DNA of 64,000 nt from Oceanobacter antarcticus. GTDB taxonomy: Bacteria; Pseudomonadota; Gammaproteobacteria; Pseudomonadales; Oceanobacteraceae. The stretch covers positions 62,001 to 126,000 of the forward strand of contig NZ_JBBKTX010000001.1 of assembly GCF_044962685.1 (NCBI RefSeq), in the 5' to 3' direction. Numbering within the stretch: the first letter of the stretch is position 1; every line of letters starts with the position of its first letter. Made by a program: the position numbers and the translations under genes. Below, piece by piece: positions 9,182 to 17,913 of the stretch. The notes below the pieces were generated by a model. The model did not search any database and was not told the DNA's origin. It saw nothing but the letters and a program-made list of their open reading frames with translations.

Positions 9182-11188
9182 CTAGCCTTCCTTGCGTAAT
9201 TGCAATTGCCAGCGCCATTCGCTGGCGCTTTCTAACTGGAAATCCGGATCATTGCTGCGGTAGTCACCGGTCAGGTGTTGGCTGATGGATACACCGATAC
9301 GCCAACCACCTGTCCAGGAGTAGTCAAGATAGCCACCACAATCATGGGAAGGCGTGTTCCGTACGCTGATTTCGTGCGTGTCGCCAACCGCAAGATGGGC
9401 CGATTGACCTTGATAAAACCAGTAGGCTCCGAGTCGGGCATGACGGAAATACCAGTACTCCACGCTGGCTTTGATCACGGAGTCCGGAGACTGATCCAGC
9501 CGTCGGCGTTGTTCTATTACTTGCCCACCCCGAACATCCGACTCATAAAGATTAGCTCCCAGTTCGACAATCAGTGGTCGCTCAGCCAGCGATAACGGTC
9601 GCCGTACAGACAGACTAATACCGCGCAGAACGGCAGGAACAGCACTGTTGACCGGTGTGATCTGATATTGCCCTGCGGCCAAAGCGTCATAGCGATAATG
9701 GATGGGCTGGTAGAGGCTGCGCTGGAAGACTGACAGAATCAAGCCTTCTTCTTCCGCCCGGACACCGGTCTGGAATTGGCGCTGATAGCGCATCACGTAG
9801 GAGGTTATCTGCTCGTCCACCAGGTTGGCATTGCCCATCCATAACAGGTTCTCGTCATCCAGTTGGTGGGGAACCCGATCCCTGGCGCGGGCTGAATGAA
9901 TGCTTTGGCCGAGGCTGAACTGCAATTGTTGATGATAGTCGAGGCGACGATTGAGGATTGCACTGGGCAACCAGTAGGTCGCGGTTGCGATCTCAGATTG
10001 GTCGGCAAGACTTTGATCTCCTTCATTGTCTTGGCTGAGTTCATAGGATTCCAGCCGTAATCCCAGCGTAAGACGGGTACCGGGCGTTACCTGCCAAGCA
10101 TCCTGTATAAAGGCAGAGGCCCGGTTTTCCTTGAATATCAGCTGTTGTTGCTGGCTATCGCCAGCATGGTAGGTGCTCTGCTTTCGTTGCTGGTAGCTCA
10201 GCCCCAGTGACCAGCGGTGTTCATCGCGGGTTTCTGCCAGTGTCCAGTTCAGTCGATAGCGGCTGTCGTCTTCGTCATCGTAGGTGTTGTCTCGTTGTTG
10301 TTGCTGTTCAAATTGCTCACCTGTCAGCGACAGTCGGGTAATACGGCTATCAATTTGATGACTGGCACTAAAGCGAAGATATTGATTGGTGCGGTCATGC
10401 TGGTAGGTCGTATCGGCCAGGCCTGGGTGACTGGCATCATAACGTAACGTTAATGGCAGAGCGGTGTGATTGCGGTCGAAGTCGCTGTTCATCAGCATGA
10501 GTTCACTGCTCAGGCGTGTTGCTGCAGATAATGAAGCTTGGTGATACAGCCGCAGCGTATCGTCTTGCTGCTGACGGTGTTGTGACCAGGTTTGCCGGGT
10601 GCCATCGTCATACGTCCCCTGGTTGTTGCTAGCCTGGCGAATACGTGAAAGACCGATTCGCAGAGTACGAGATAGTGATACATCGGCCAGCAGTTGATAA
10701 CCATCCTCCGGACCACTGATGCCTGCCAGGTAACTGCTTGGGCTGAATTGATCCTTCAGTATCAGGTTGATGGCACCGGCAGCGCCTCCCCCCCAGTCCT
10801 GGTCTGACTGGCTGTTTTCACTGATGTCAATTTGCTTGATCATGGCGGCCGGAATGCGCTCAAGAGCCAGCCGCTGGGCATTGCTGTCTCCCAGTAGCGG
10901 TTGGCCATTAATAGACAAACTTTGGTAGCTGCCGCTCATGCCATAAAGGAGTACGTCGTCCTCTATATTGAGATTCTTACCCATCCCAGTAGTGGGGAGC
11001 TGGCGTAGCAGGTCGAGGGCTGTCAGGGGCAAAAAGCGGCTGTAGTTTTCCGGGTCGTAGGAAAGTGTTGCATCATTTGCCTGACCCGGAGCAGAGAATC
11101 CGAGCAGTGCTACCAGTACACTGGCTGGAATCAGCTGGAGCAGGGGATGTCGACGCCTGACACTGATGTGTTGCTCGTTCCTGAACAT
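9182..11188 (-). CDS. TonB-dependent outer-membrane receptor
   Basis: 668 residues. A signal peptide of about 37 residues ends near APGQAND. The plug domain shows LLYGMSGSYQSLSINGQPLLGD, IPAAMIKQIDISENSQSDQDWGGGAAGAINLILKD, and is followed by a long beta-barrel with many aromatic, alternating strands. Such receptors import siderophores, cobalamin or other large solutes using TonB energy. The C-terminus (LQLRKEG) lacks the usual terminal Phe. It lies 30 bp after rsmC on the same strand, so it may be read from the merR promoter region. No Fur box was recognised and the substrate is unknown. Confidence 0.88.
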   Translation of the reverse strand: MFRNEQHISVRRRHPLLQLIPASVLVALLGFSAPGQANDATLSYDPENYSRFLPLTALDLLRQLPTTGMGKNLNIEDDVLLYGMSGSYQSLSINGQPLLGDSNAQRLALERIPAAMIKQIDISENSQSDQDWGGGAAGAINLILKDQFSPSSYLAGISGPEDGYQLLADVSLSRTLRIGLSRIRQASNNQGTYDDGTRQTWSQHRQQQDDTLRLYHQASLSAATRLSSELMLMNSDFDRNHTALPLTLRYDASHPGLADTTYQHDRTNQYLRFSASHQIDSRITRLSLTGEQFEQQQQRDNTYDDEDDSRYRLNWTLAETRDEHRWSLGLSYQQRKQSTYHAGDSQQQQLIFKENRASAFIQDAWQVTPGTRLTLGLRLESYELSQDNEGDQSLADQSEIATATYWLPSAILNRRLDYHQQLQFSLGQSIHSARARDRVPHQLDDENLLWMGNANLVDEQITSYVMRYQRQFQTGVRAEEEGLILSVFQRSLYQPIHYRYDALAAGQYQITPVNSAVPAVLRGISLSVRRPLSLAERPLIVELGANLYESDVRGGQVIEQRRRLDQSPDSVIKASVEYWYFRHARLGAYWFYQGQSAHLAVGDTHEISVRNTPSHDCGGYLDYSWTGGWRIGVSISQHLTGDYRSNDPDFQLESASEWRWQLQLRKEG

Positions 11189-11218
11189 GGTGTTCCCCCT
11201 GCTGTCGGACTCCGGCGG

Positions 11219-12235
11219 TTAATGGCTGATACGGAGTATCTTGAAGCCGTTGGCTGTGGCGACTTCCTCTACCTGGCTGAAGTGGTGTGTGGCCCACTCT
11301 TCATAGGGCAAGTGGCGGTTGGCGACGACCCAGAGCTTGCCTCCTGCCCGTAATTGTTTGCGGGCACTGGCAAACAGTTGTTCGGCAAAATGGTAGTCTG
11401 TCTCTTTGCCAGCGTGGAACGGTGGGTTGCTGATAATGGTCTCAAAATAGCCGTCGACCTGGCTCATGCCATCACTGGCGATAATATCTGCCTGGATCCC
11501 TAACCGCGCCGCATTCAGTGCGGCGCTGCGCAGTGCAAAGGCGTCGGTATCTGCCAGCGTCAGACTGATGTCCGGGCTACGCAGCGCCTGGCTTAGGCCC
11601 AGTACGCCACAGCCGCAACCCAGATCCAGCACCTTGCCGTGCAGCGGCTTGAGTTGTGCCAACAGTAACTCGGTGCCCTTGTCGAGAGCCCTCTGACTGA
11701 ATACGCCGGGCAGGGATAGATAATCCCGACCATCGTAGTGTGTTGCTTTGGCGAGTGCCAGCCAGTTGAACGCTTGTTGCTGAGGCCGCAGCAGCGCTGA
11801 CCACAGGCTGCAATGGCGGGCACTGTCGTGCTTCAGTGGATCCGCAAGGTGCTTGATGGCGTTATTGATGCTTTTGCCACCGCTGTCATTGGCGCCGACC
11901 AGCCAGACTTCAGGCAGATGGCGGTGAGCGGGTACCCGAGTCAGCATTTGTACCAGAGCGATGGCCAGTTGCTTGGCTTTAGGCCAGACAATAACGACGC
12001 GTTCGGTGTTATCCGGTAGTTCGGCTTCGGGAATAGCAAAGGTGACCTTGTCTTCGCCCAGCGCCGCTGACATGGCGAGGTAGCAGCGCCAATCCCAGGT
12101 TTGCAGGCGACAACCGGCGCTACGCACCATGTTGAGCCACTCGGGATCGGTGTCGCTCTCGCTGGTAAGGATCAGCGTGGTAGCCGTCAGCAAATCCGGG
12201 TGGCGGGTCAGTAATTGGTAGGGGGCCTGGTTCAT
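11219..12235 (-). CDS. rsmC: 16S rRNA (guanine1207-N2)-methyltransferase
   Basis: 338 residues (E. coli RsmC has 343). It has the two-domain RsmC layout: a degenerate N-terminal methyltransferase-like domain and a functional C-terminal Rossmann domain with the SAM loop VLDLGCGCGVLGLS (about 202-215) and the catalytic NPPF at 270-273. The linker SLPGVFSQRALDKGTELLL is highly characteristic. It methylates G1207 of 16S rRNA in the 30S subunit. RlmG is a close relative and cannot be fully excluded. Its start overlaps the end of the MerR gene by 4 bp, so the two are translationally coupled. Confidence 0.88.
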   Translation of the reverse strand: MNQAPYQLLTRHPDLLTATTLILTSESDTDPEWLNMVRSAGCRLQTWDWRCYLAMSAALGEDKVTFAIPEAELPDNTERVVIVWPKAKQLAIALVQMLTRVPAHRHLPEVWLVGANDSGGKSINNAIKHLADPLKHDSARHCSLWSALLRPQQQAFNWLALAKATHYDGRDYLSLPGVFSQRALDKGTELLLAQLKPLHGKVLDLGCGCGVLGLSQALRSPDISLTLADTDAFALRSAALNAARLGIQADIIASDGMSQVDGYFETIISNPPFHAGKETDYHFAEQLFASARKQLRAGGKLWVVANRHLPYEEWATHHFSQVEEVATANGFKILRISH

Positions 12236-13149
12236 GCCGTCATTCCTTGTACTATGTCTCGTACGTTTAATGCTGCGATCTGGTAGTCGTCGCCAAGTGG
12301 GACCAGCCCTTGCTGACGTAATTGACTGTCAAATTCACTGGATTGTCCGGTGACAAACAACGGACAGCCGGTTTCTGCGGCAATCTTGTGTAATTGCTGA
12401 ATACGTTCTGTCGAAGGTGTTGCTTCTATTTGTAGAACGGCAACAGGCCAGTGTCGACATTCGTTCAGCAACGGGATGATTTGCTCCAGCGCCATTAAAC
12501 CGGACAGACGAGTAGCGCCCAGACCGAGTTGTCGGATCAGCAAGCCGAGCAGTAACAGATTGATTTCGCTGTCTCTGGTGCAGTTTGCCAGCAGTATTCT
12601 TGGCTGTTCTGGCGTTGTTCCGCTTTCTGACAGGCGCCAGGCCAGCCTGGCTTGCAGGAATGAAGTAAAAAAGCACAGCCGGGCGCTGCCCAGTGTCTGG
12701 GTGCTGTTTTCCCTGAGCTGACGATAAAAAGGCACAAACAGAAATCGCAGCGCCAGCTCAACCGGAAAAAACTGGCTGACTTCATCAAAGGTGGAAGCCA
12801 GCAAACGGTCGTCAAAGTCTTGCGTCGCTTGCTGTAATAATTCCCGATAATGCTGCCACTGGGAAGGTTTTGCGGCGGTGAGCGGAGTATCAAGATCGGC
12901 CTCGCCATTCGCCAGCATGGCCTGGGCCTGGGAAATGGGGATGCCGCGATTCAGCAAGGCAATCACCCGTTTGATCAGCTGTATGTCTTGCTCGGTGTAA
13001 AGGCGATGCCCCTTGGCGGTGCGTTTGGGTTCGATCAGTCCATAGCGTCGTTCCCAGGCGCGCAAGGTGATGGCATTGATGCCTGTTTCCGCAGACACTA
13101 TCCGGATCGGATAATACGCAGCGTGAGATTCGGAACCATTGCCAGTCAT
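12232..13149 (-). CDS. MerR-family regulator with degenerate B12-binding domain (class II LitR-like)
   Basis: 305 residues from the ATG at 13149. The frame stays open to 13371, but the upstream 74 residues are unlike the family and cover the operator region. The N-terminal MerR helix-turn-helix is YYPIRIVSAETGINAITLRAWERRYG, with winged part KRTAKGHRLYTEQD. The C-terminal half has the CarH/LitR layout (helical bundle, then Rossmann-like domain), but where B12 sensors carry DxHxxG this protein reads CTRDSEINLLLLG, with no ligand histidine. That is the class II LitR condition: light sensing would come from a partner, here the divergent LOV protein. Probably a light-controlled repressor or co-regulator. 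Confidence 0.85.
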   Translation of the reverse strand: MTGNGSESHAAYYPIRIVSAETGINAITLRAWERRYGLIEPKRTAKGHRLYTEQDIQLIKRVIALLNRGIPISQAQAMLANGEADLDTPLTAAKPSQWQHYRELLQQATQDFDDRLLASTFDEVSQFFPVELALRFLFVPFYRQLRENSTQTLGSARLCFFTSFLQARLAWRLSESGTTPEQPRILLANCTRDSEINLLLLGLLIRQLGLGATRLSGLMALEQIIPLLNECRHWPVAVLQIEATPSTERIQQLHKIAAETGCPLFVTGQSSEFDSQLRQQGLVPLGDDYQIAALNVRDIVQGMTA

Positions 13150-13231
13150 GTCATGGGCTCTTGCGTTATCTGGTAACAAGCAGGCTGTCACCTTGGGTGG
13201 ACGGTGACCGGGTACGATGATGAAATCTTCT

Positions 13232-13286
13232 TTTGTAACCGGTGGTGTACAAGGGTGTACAGATTCTATTCTTACATCGTTACAAA
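13232..13286. promoter_or_regulatory. putative LitR/MerR operator region
   Basis: In the gap between the divergent merR and LOV genes, TGTACA occurs at 13246-13251 and 13256-13261 (direct repeat, 10-bp period, one helical turn). An 8-bp inverted repeat flanks it: TTTGTAAC at 13232-13239 and GTTACAAA at 13279-13286. CarH/LitR regulators bind TGTA/TACA-type repeats, so this is the likely binding region. Actual binding is inference. Confidence 0.6.
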
Positions 13287-13373
13287 GTAAAAGTCGCGTC
13301 CCAAAGGGGCCAAATACTTGACCACGGCGGTGACGCTGATTAACTTGCCGGAATATTCCAATGGAGAGCATGT

Positions 13374-13835
13374 ATGTTTGCTGACGCGTCAGACCCTCAG
13401 GGGCCGATCAGCCTTGAGCTGTTGAAAAAAGCGGTCGATGCCTCCAATGATGGCATCGTCATTGCCGAGCAGGAAGGTGACGACAATATTCTGGTTTACG
13501 TCAACAAGGCGTTCGAGCGTCTGACTGGCTATCAGGCCGATGAGATTCTCTATCAGGATTGTCGTTTTTTACAGTTGGGCGATCGGGATCAGGCCGATCT
13601 GGGTGCAATCCGCCAGGCGATTGCTGAAGGACGACCGGCACGAGCCACACTGAGAAATTATCGCAAGGATGGGTCGTTGTTCTGGAACGAATTAAGTCTG
13701 TCGCCAGTGTACAGTGATGACGATCAGCTGATGTATTACATCGGTGTGCAGAAAGACGTCACCGCGACCGTTGAAGCCCTGCATCGTGCTGAAGTGGCAG
13801 AGGCCGAGTTGGCCAGGTTGCGTAGCCTGCCCTGA
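13374..13835 (+). CDS. short LOV blue-light photoreceptor (SB1-LOV type)
   Basis: 153 residues: a single PAS/LOV domain (about 17-132) with short N- and C-terminal helices and no effector domain. The flavin-adduct cysteine is Cys63 in YQDCRFLQLGDRDQ. The FMN-contact asparagines are in NYRKDG and FWNEL, and the signal-relaying Gln126 is in YYIGVQKDVT. The sequence strongly resembles the P. putida SB1-LOV short LOV protein, which also has Asp before the cysteine. The C-terminal helix (VEALHRAEVAEAELARLRSLP) probably forms the dimer coiled coil. It is divergent from the MerR/LitR-like gene with a shared operator region. A GGAGAG site precedes the ATG. Confidence 0.93.
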   Translation: MFADASDPQGPISLELLKKAVDASNDGIVIAEQEGDDNILVYVNKAFERLTGYQADEILYQDCRFLQLGDRDQADLGAIRQAIAEGRPARATLRNYRKDGSLFWNELSLSPVYSDDDQLMYYIGVQKDVTATVEALHRAEVAEAELARLRSLP

Positions 13836-14000
13836 TCCGTTGAGCACAGCTGTAAAAGTTACGCTGTTAAAAATCATCTCAAAAGGCTCATTCAGCACGG
13901 TTAAACTGCGCTTTTTCGTTGATTGTTGCCTCGGTCTTTTATCGCTCACTCTATTTTTTAGATGCCAGGGTGGGCTTTAACCATCCAATAGGAAGCATAA

Positions 14001-14035
14001 AAAAAGCAGAGTCGCGGCTGCGCTCTGCTTTTTTA
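14001..14035. terminator. bidirectional terminator between LOV gene and ppa
   Basis: GCAGAG and CTCTGC arms with an 11-nt GC-rich loop, an A tract before and a T tract after. It is shared by two convergent genes. Confidence 0.85.
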
Positions 14036-14064
14036 TTGATACTGATTGGTTGGTCTGTACCGGA

Positions 14065-14595
14065 TTACTTGTTGTTGTAAGCTTCGGCAGATTCCATGAT
14101 CAGGCGACGTGCTTCGTCGGCATTACCCCAGTCGCGCACCTTGACCCATTTTCCGGCTTCCAGATCCTTGTAGTTTTCAAAAAAGTGGGCAATCTGGTTG
14201 CGCAGCAACTCAGGTACGTCGTTTACGTCCTGAACGTCATCATAAATCTTGCTGAGTTTGGTATGAGGAACGGCGAGTAACTTGACGTCTTCGCCACCTT
14301 CGTCTTCCATGTTAAGTACGGCAACCGGGCGAGCGCGGATGACAGAACCCGGTTGTACTGGATAAGGCGTGATCACCAGCACGTCAAGTGGGTCACCGTC
14401 ACCTGCCAACGTATTTGAAATATAACCATAGTTGGCCGGGTAGAACATCGGGGTGGCCATGAAGCGATCGACCATCAGGCAATCCATGTCCTTGTCTATT
14501 TCGTATTTGATGGGGGCATGGTTGGCTGGAATTTCAATGACGACGTAAACATCGTTTGGCAGGTCTTTACCTGCGGAAATGGCGTTGTAGCTCAT
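14065..14595 (-). CDS. ppa: inorganic pyrophosphatase (family I)
   Basis: 176 residues, the standard bacterial length. Active-site features include the N-terminal VVIEIPANHAPIKYEID, the metal-binding loop GDGDPLDVLVI, and DEGGEDVKLLAV. It hydrolyses PPi from biosynthesis in the cytosol. It is monocistronic, bounded by a terminator downstream and a divergent TonB gene upstream. Confidence 0.97.
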   Translation of the reverse strand: MSYNAISAGKDLPNDVYVVIEIPANHAPIKYEIDKDMDCLMVDRFMATPMFYPANYGYISNTLAGDGDPLDVLVITPYPVQPGSVIRARPVAVLNMEDEGGEDVKLLAVPHTKLSKIYDDVQDVNDVPELLRNQIAHFFENYKDLEAGKWVKVRDWGNADEARRLIMESAEAYNNK

Positions 14596-14751
14596 CTTGT
14601 TTTCCCTGGGTCGGTTGAGTTATTTGGCCGGATTATAGCCAAGCGGCTCTTGTTCTGTCAGGTCTACATCAGTATAAAACTGCAGGCATCGACCAAAAGA
14701 TGCAGGCAGCCGGTTTATTATCCTGATCAGCGAGTAAAAGAAATACGACTT

Positions 14752-16992
14752 ATGGCGATGTTAATTTGGGCCTTGGTGGGCATCCCGTTACTGTGGGTGT
14801 CTGGCAATGCGACGGCCAGCGATTTCGACGATAAGCAGCTGCCAGACTTTGCGGAAGTCTTTGGCCTCGGTGATGATGATATTCCGGTTGTCCTGACGGC
14901 GACGCGCCTGCGCCAGCCGCGTGCCGAGGTACCTGCCAGTGTCACCGTGATTGAAGCAGAGCAAATCGAGGCATGGAATGTCCGAACCCTGCCAGAACTG
15001 ATGCGTTTTGTGCCAGGCATGTTTATTGGTCATGGCGATGATGAGAACAACGCATCGATTGCCTATCACTCTTCCAGCCCCAGTGTGATGAGGCGCTTAC
15101 AGGTGATGGTGGATGGCCGCTCGGTGTTTAAATCCGGCATTGCCTCGGTGGTCTGGGATGATATACCGATCGCGTTAGAGGATATTCAGCGGATTGAAAT
15201 TACCCGAGGCCCCAGTTCGGCAACCTATGGCTCCAATTCCTTTCAGGGGGTCATTAACATTATCAGCAAGCACCCGGGTGACACTTTGGGGGTGCGTTTG
15301 CGTTACCGTAATGGCAATCAGGGAGAGGATGACAGTTTGGCCAGTTATTCCTGGCAAGATGACAGTGTTTCCTACCGACTGACAGCACAACTGAATGCAT
15401 CGAATGGGTTTGATGGTATCGATAGCACGAAGGGGGCTGATGACCTGCGCGACAGCAGCCGTCATGGTTTTGTCAGCCTGAATCGGACTCAGGGGTTTGA
15501 GGGTGGCTGGCAGCTGAATACCCAGGCGGCCTACAAGGCGGGCCATACTGACATTCGCCAGGGGGATTTTGATCAGGGTTATCCAGATCAGGATACGCGT
15601 CAGGGAATGGTCATGGCCAAGCTTTCTCGGGATTTCAGTGCCAATCATTCGTCTTCGGTACGTGCCTACTGGCAATATGATGATCGCACGCAGGAGACTT
15701 CTGTCCGGGTGCCAACGATATTGCTGGATCCGAACCTGTATGCCCTCTATCGCAACAATCCGGATCTGGCTCGGTTGGCATTAAATGAATCCATGATTAA
15801 TGCCGTGGCATCCGGGGCTTCTGCCGAGCAGCTTGAGGCGTTGGCAACGTCAGCTGGCCATCCGGTTGAGGTCAGCAATTCCGATCTGGATCAGCTGCAG
15901 GCGATGCTGGCGAGTACCGGTGGGGACGTTGCCAATGTGTCGCAAGAGGTGACGGGACAAACCAATTGGAATATCGCTGATGAGCGGGTTGATATTGAAT
16001 TTCAGGATACCCGGCGCTGGAGTAACTCACTGCGTACGGTCTTGGGTATCAATATGCGACGGGATCAGGTGACGTCCGAGACGTATTTTGGCGGCAAGGT
16101 AAATAACGATACCTATCGGGTGTTTGGTAATCTGGAATGGCGCAGCTATGATCGTGTCATTGTCAACCTTGGTGGCACCTATGAGCGCGAAGATGCCAAT
16201 GATGATGCCTTCTCTCCCCGGATTGGCCTGAATCTGTTATTGACCCCCCAGCAGAGTATTCGCCTTATTCACTCAGAAGCCGTGCGTTCACCGGATTTGC
16301 TGGAGCAGAACCCTAATTATACGGTGGCCGTCAGCGGCCTTGGGGATAATTACCTCGGCTTGTCGGAAGGACAGTTTTTTATTCATCAATGGCCGGAGTC
16401 AAGGGATCTCGATCATGAGCGAATTGTCAGCACCGAAGTAGGCTATTATGGTCGTTTCTCTGATCCTGATATCGAAATTGATCTGAAATTGTTTCAGGAG
16501 CATATGACCCACCTGATTTCGGATCCCATTCAGATTCAGAGCCTGGCCATCAGTTCGGATACCCAAATGGATATTGATGGGGCAGAAGTACAGCTTAACT
16601 GGCGCATGACTCCCACAGACTGGATCTGGTTGTCGTCTGCCTATATTAATGTCGAGCTCAAGGGTGAGGATGGCGTGCAACGCAATCAACGTGTTGATAC
16701 CCGCCTCAGTGCGAAAGACAGTGTGGTTGCGAGCCGGCATCATCAGGGCAGTCGCTGGAGTCTGACAGGCTCGCATTTCTGGTACGACGCCTACAATAGT
16801 AAGTACAGCGGCAAGGGAAATCGCTATCGTCGCTATGAAGTCAGTCTGAAAGTATTTGACCGGATCGGCCGGTATAACCCTTGGTTGGGTTTTCATTTAC
16901 AGCATCTGGTTGACGACAGTAGTCTGGTGTACGCGAACCAGCGCTACTCTACAAATAATCTGTACAATGTACAGCTTGGCCTTAATTTCTGA
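14752..16992 (+). CDS. TonB-dependent receptor, first gene of a signalling cluster
   Basis: 746 residues from the ATG at 14752. The frame is open back to 14518, but that would run into the divergent ppa gene and put 78 residues before the signal peptide (MAMLIWALVGIPLLWVSGNATA). The plug domain is clear: VVLTATRLRQPRAEVPASVTVIEAEQIE, then DGRSVFK and IEITRGPSSATYGSNSFQGVINIISK. The barrel ends in a classic aromatic strand (YNVQLGLNF). The ligand is unknown. Eighteen bp separate it from a periplasmic binding-protein gene and then a sensor kinase, suggesting a ligand-uptake/sensing unit. Confidence 0.92.
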   Translation: MAMLIWALVGIPLLWVSGNATASDFDDKQLPDFAEVFGLGDDDIPVVLTATRLRQPRAEVPASVTVIEAEQIEAWNVRTLPELMRFVPGMFIGHGDDENNASIAYHSSSPSVMRRLQVMVDGRSVFKSGIASVVWDDIPIALEDIQRIEITRGPSSATYGSNSFQGVINIISKHPGDTLGVRLRYRNGNQGEDDSLASYSWQDDSVSYRLTAQLNASNGFDGIDSTKGADDLRDSSRHGFVSLNRTQGFEGGWQLNTQAAYKAGHTDIRQGDFDQGYPDQDTRQGMVMAKLSRDFSANHSSSVRAYWQYDDRTQETSVRVPTILLDPNLYALYRNNPDLARLALNESMINAVASGASAEQLEALATSAGHPVEVSNSDLDQLQAMLASTGGDVANVSQEVTGQTNWNIADERVDIEFQDTRRWSNSLRTVLGINMRRDQVTSETYFGGKVNNDTYRVFGNLEWRSYDRVIVNLGGTYEREDANDDAFSPRIGLNLLLTPQQSIRLIHSEAVRSPDLLEQNPNYTVAVSGLGDNYLGLSEGQFFIHQWPESRDLDHERIVSTEVGYYGRFSDPDIEIDLKLFQEHMTHLISDPIQIQSLAISSDTQMDIDGAEVQLNWRMTPTDWIWLSSAYINVELKGEDGVQRNQRVDTRLSAKDSVVASRHHQGSRWSLTGSHFWYDAYNSKYSGKGNRYRRYEVSLKVFDRIGRYNPWLGFHLQHLVDDSSLVYANQRYSTNNLYNVQLGLNF

Positions 16993-17010
16993 CAGGGAGC
17001 GGATGCTTGC

Positions 17011-17913
17011 ATGGATGCATGGCTTTTCAAGCAATGGTTTAAGCTACTGGTTTTTCCCCTGTTAGTCGGGTTGAGTGGTACTGCCAGTGCGCTTGAGTTG
17101 CTGTTTATCACCCATAAGACGATGGACTCGGTTAATGAGCTGGCAGCACAGACGGCTGCCGGATCTGGCGCCAGCTCGACGGTACGGGTGTTGTCTGACG
17201 GTCATCTGGACAGCGCCATTGCCAGTGCTGATGTCGTGGTGTTGGTCGGCCCTGTGGCAGTGCGGGAAGCGGCGTCTCTGGCGTTGCCCATTGCTTTGCC
17301 AGTGTTGGCTACCCTGGTAACTCGTGAAGACATCTTCAGGGCAGATCATCTGTCCAGTGCTGTGTATCTGGAGCCACCCTTGATGCGTCAGGTTAGCCTT
17401 GCCCACGAGATTCTCGGTCGCCAGACTCCGCTCGGCTTGCTGGCCAGTAGTCCGGAGCGTCTGCTCACCTTGTGTTGCAACGAAAGTGCATTACGCAAGA
17501 TGGGAGTCACTCCTTATTTTATCAGTGACTATCCGGGTATGAATCGAGCGCTGGTGGATCTGTTGCAGGACAATCAGGCGCTGGTCGGCATTTACGATCC
17601 CGAGTTGTTCAGTGCTGCCAATATCAAGAATATCCTCATTACCGCCTATCGCCAGAATCGACCATTGATTGGTCCATCCAGTGCTTATATCCGTGCTGGT
17701 GCGCTGGCGACGACCTATAGCGACCTTGACGATGTTGCCAGTCGACTGGTGGATATCATTCGGCAGGGGAGCAAGTCGGGTAGCTGGCCAGAGCCGGACT
17801 ACAATCCCTATTTCAAGGTGCGTTACAACGAACAGGTGGCTCGCTCCCTGAATCTGGTGCTGCCCGATGAAAATGACATGGTAACCCGCCTCAAGGACAG
17901 GGAACGTCGATGA
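17011..17913 (+). CDS. periplasmic ABC-type substrate-binding-like protein
   Basis: 300 residues with an N-terminal signal peptide (cleavage near GTASALE). The layout resembles the ABC_sub_bind family (two alpha/beta lobes): VVVLVGPVAVREAASLALPIALPVLATLV, then the hinge and SSAYIRAGALATTYSDLDDVA. That last stretch is characteristic, as these proteins often read VGPSxxFVRxGALAxxYSDxxDxG. No permease or ATPase gene is nearby, so it is more likely a sensory ligand-binding partner of the following kinase than part of a transporter. It overlaps the kinase gene by 4 bp. Confidence 0.8.
   Translation: MDAWLFKQWFKLLVFPLLVGLSGTASALELLFITHKTMDSVNELAAQTAAGSGASSTVRVLSDGHLDSAIASADVVVLVGPVAVREAASLALPIALPVLATLVTREDIFRADHLSSAVYLEPPLMRQVSLAHEILGRQTPLGLLASSPERLLTLCCNESALRKMGVTPYFISDYPGMNRALVDLLQDNQALVGIYDPELFSAANIKNILITAYRQNRPLIGPSSAYIRAGALATTYSDLDDVASRLVDIIRQGSKSGSWPEPDYNPYFKVRYNEQVARSLNLVLPDENDMVTRLKDRERR

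Noticed and set aside
9182..11188. Fur boxes upstream of the two TonB receptor genes
   Set aside because: No 19-bp GATAATGAT-type sequence was found near 11188 or 14752, so iron regulation is not claimed.
13150..13371. The 74-residue N-terminal extension of the MerR gene
   Set aside because: It would span the operator repeats, is unlike MerR starts, and the ATG at 13149 gives a normal N-terminus.
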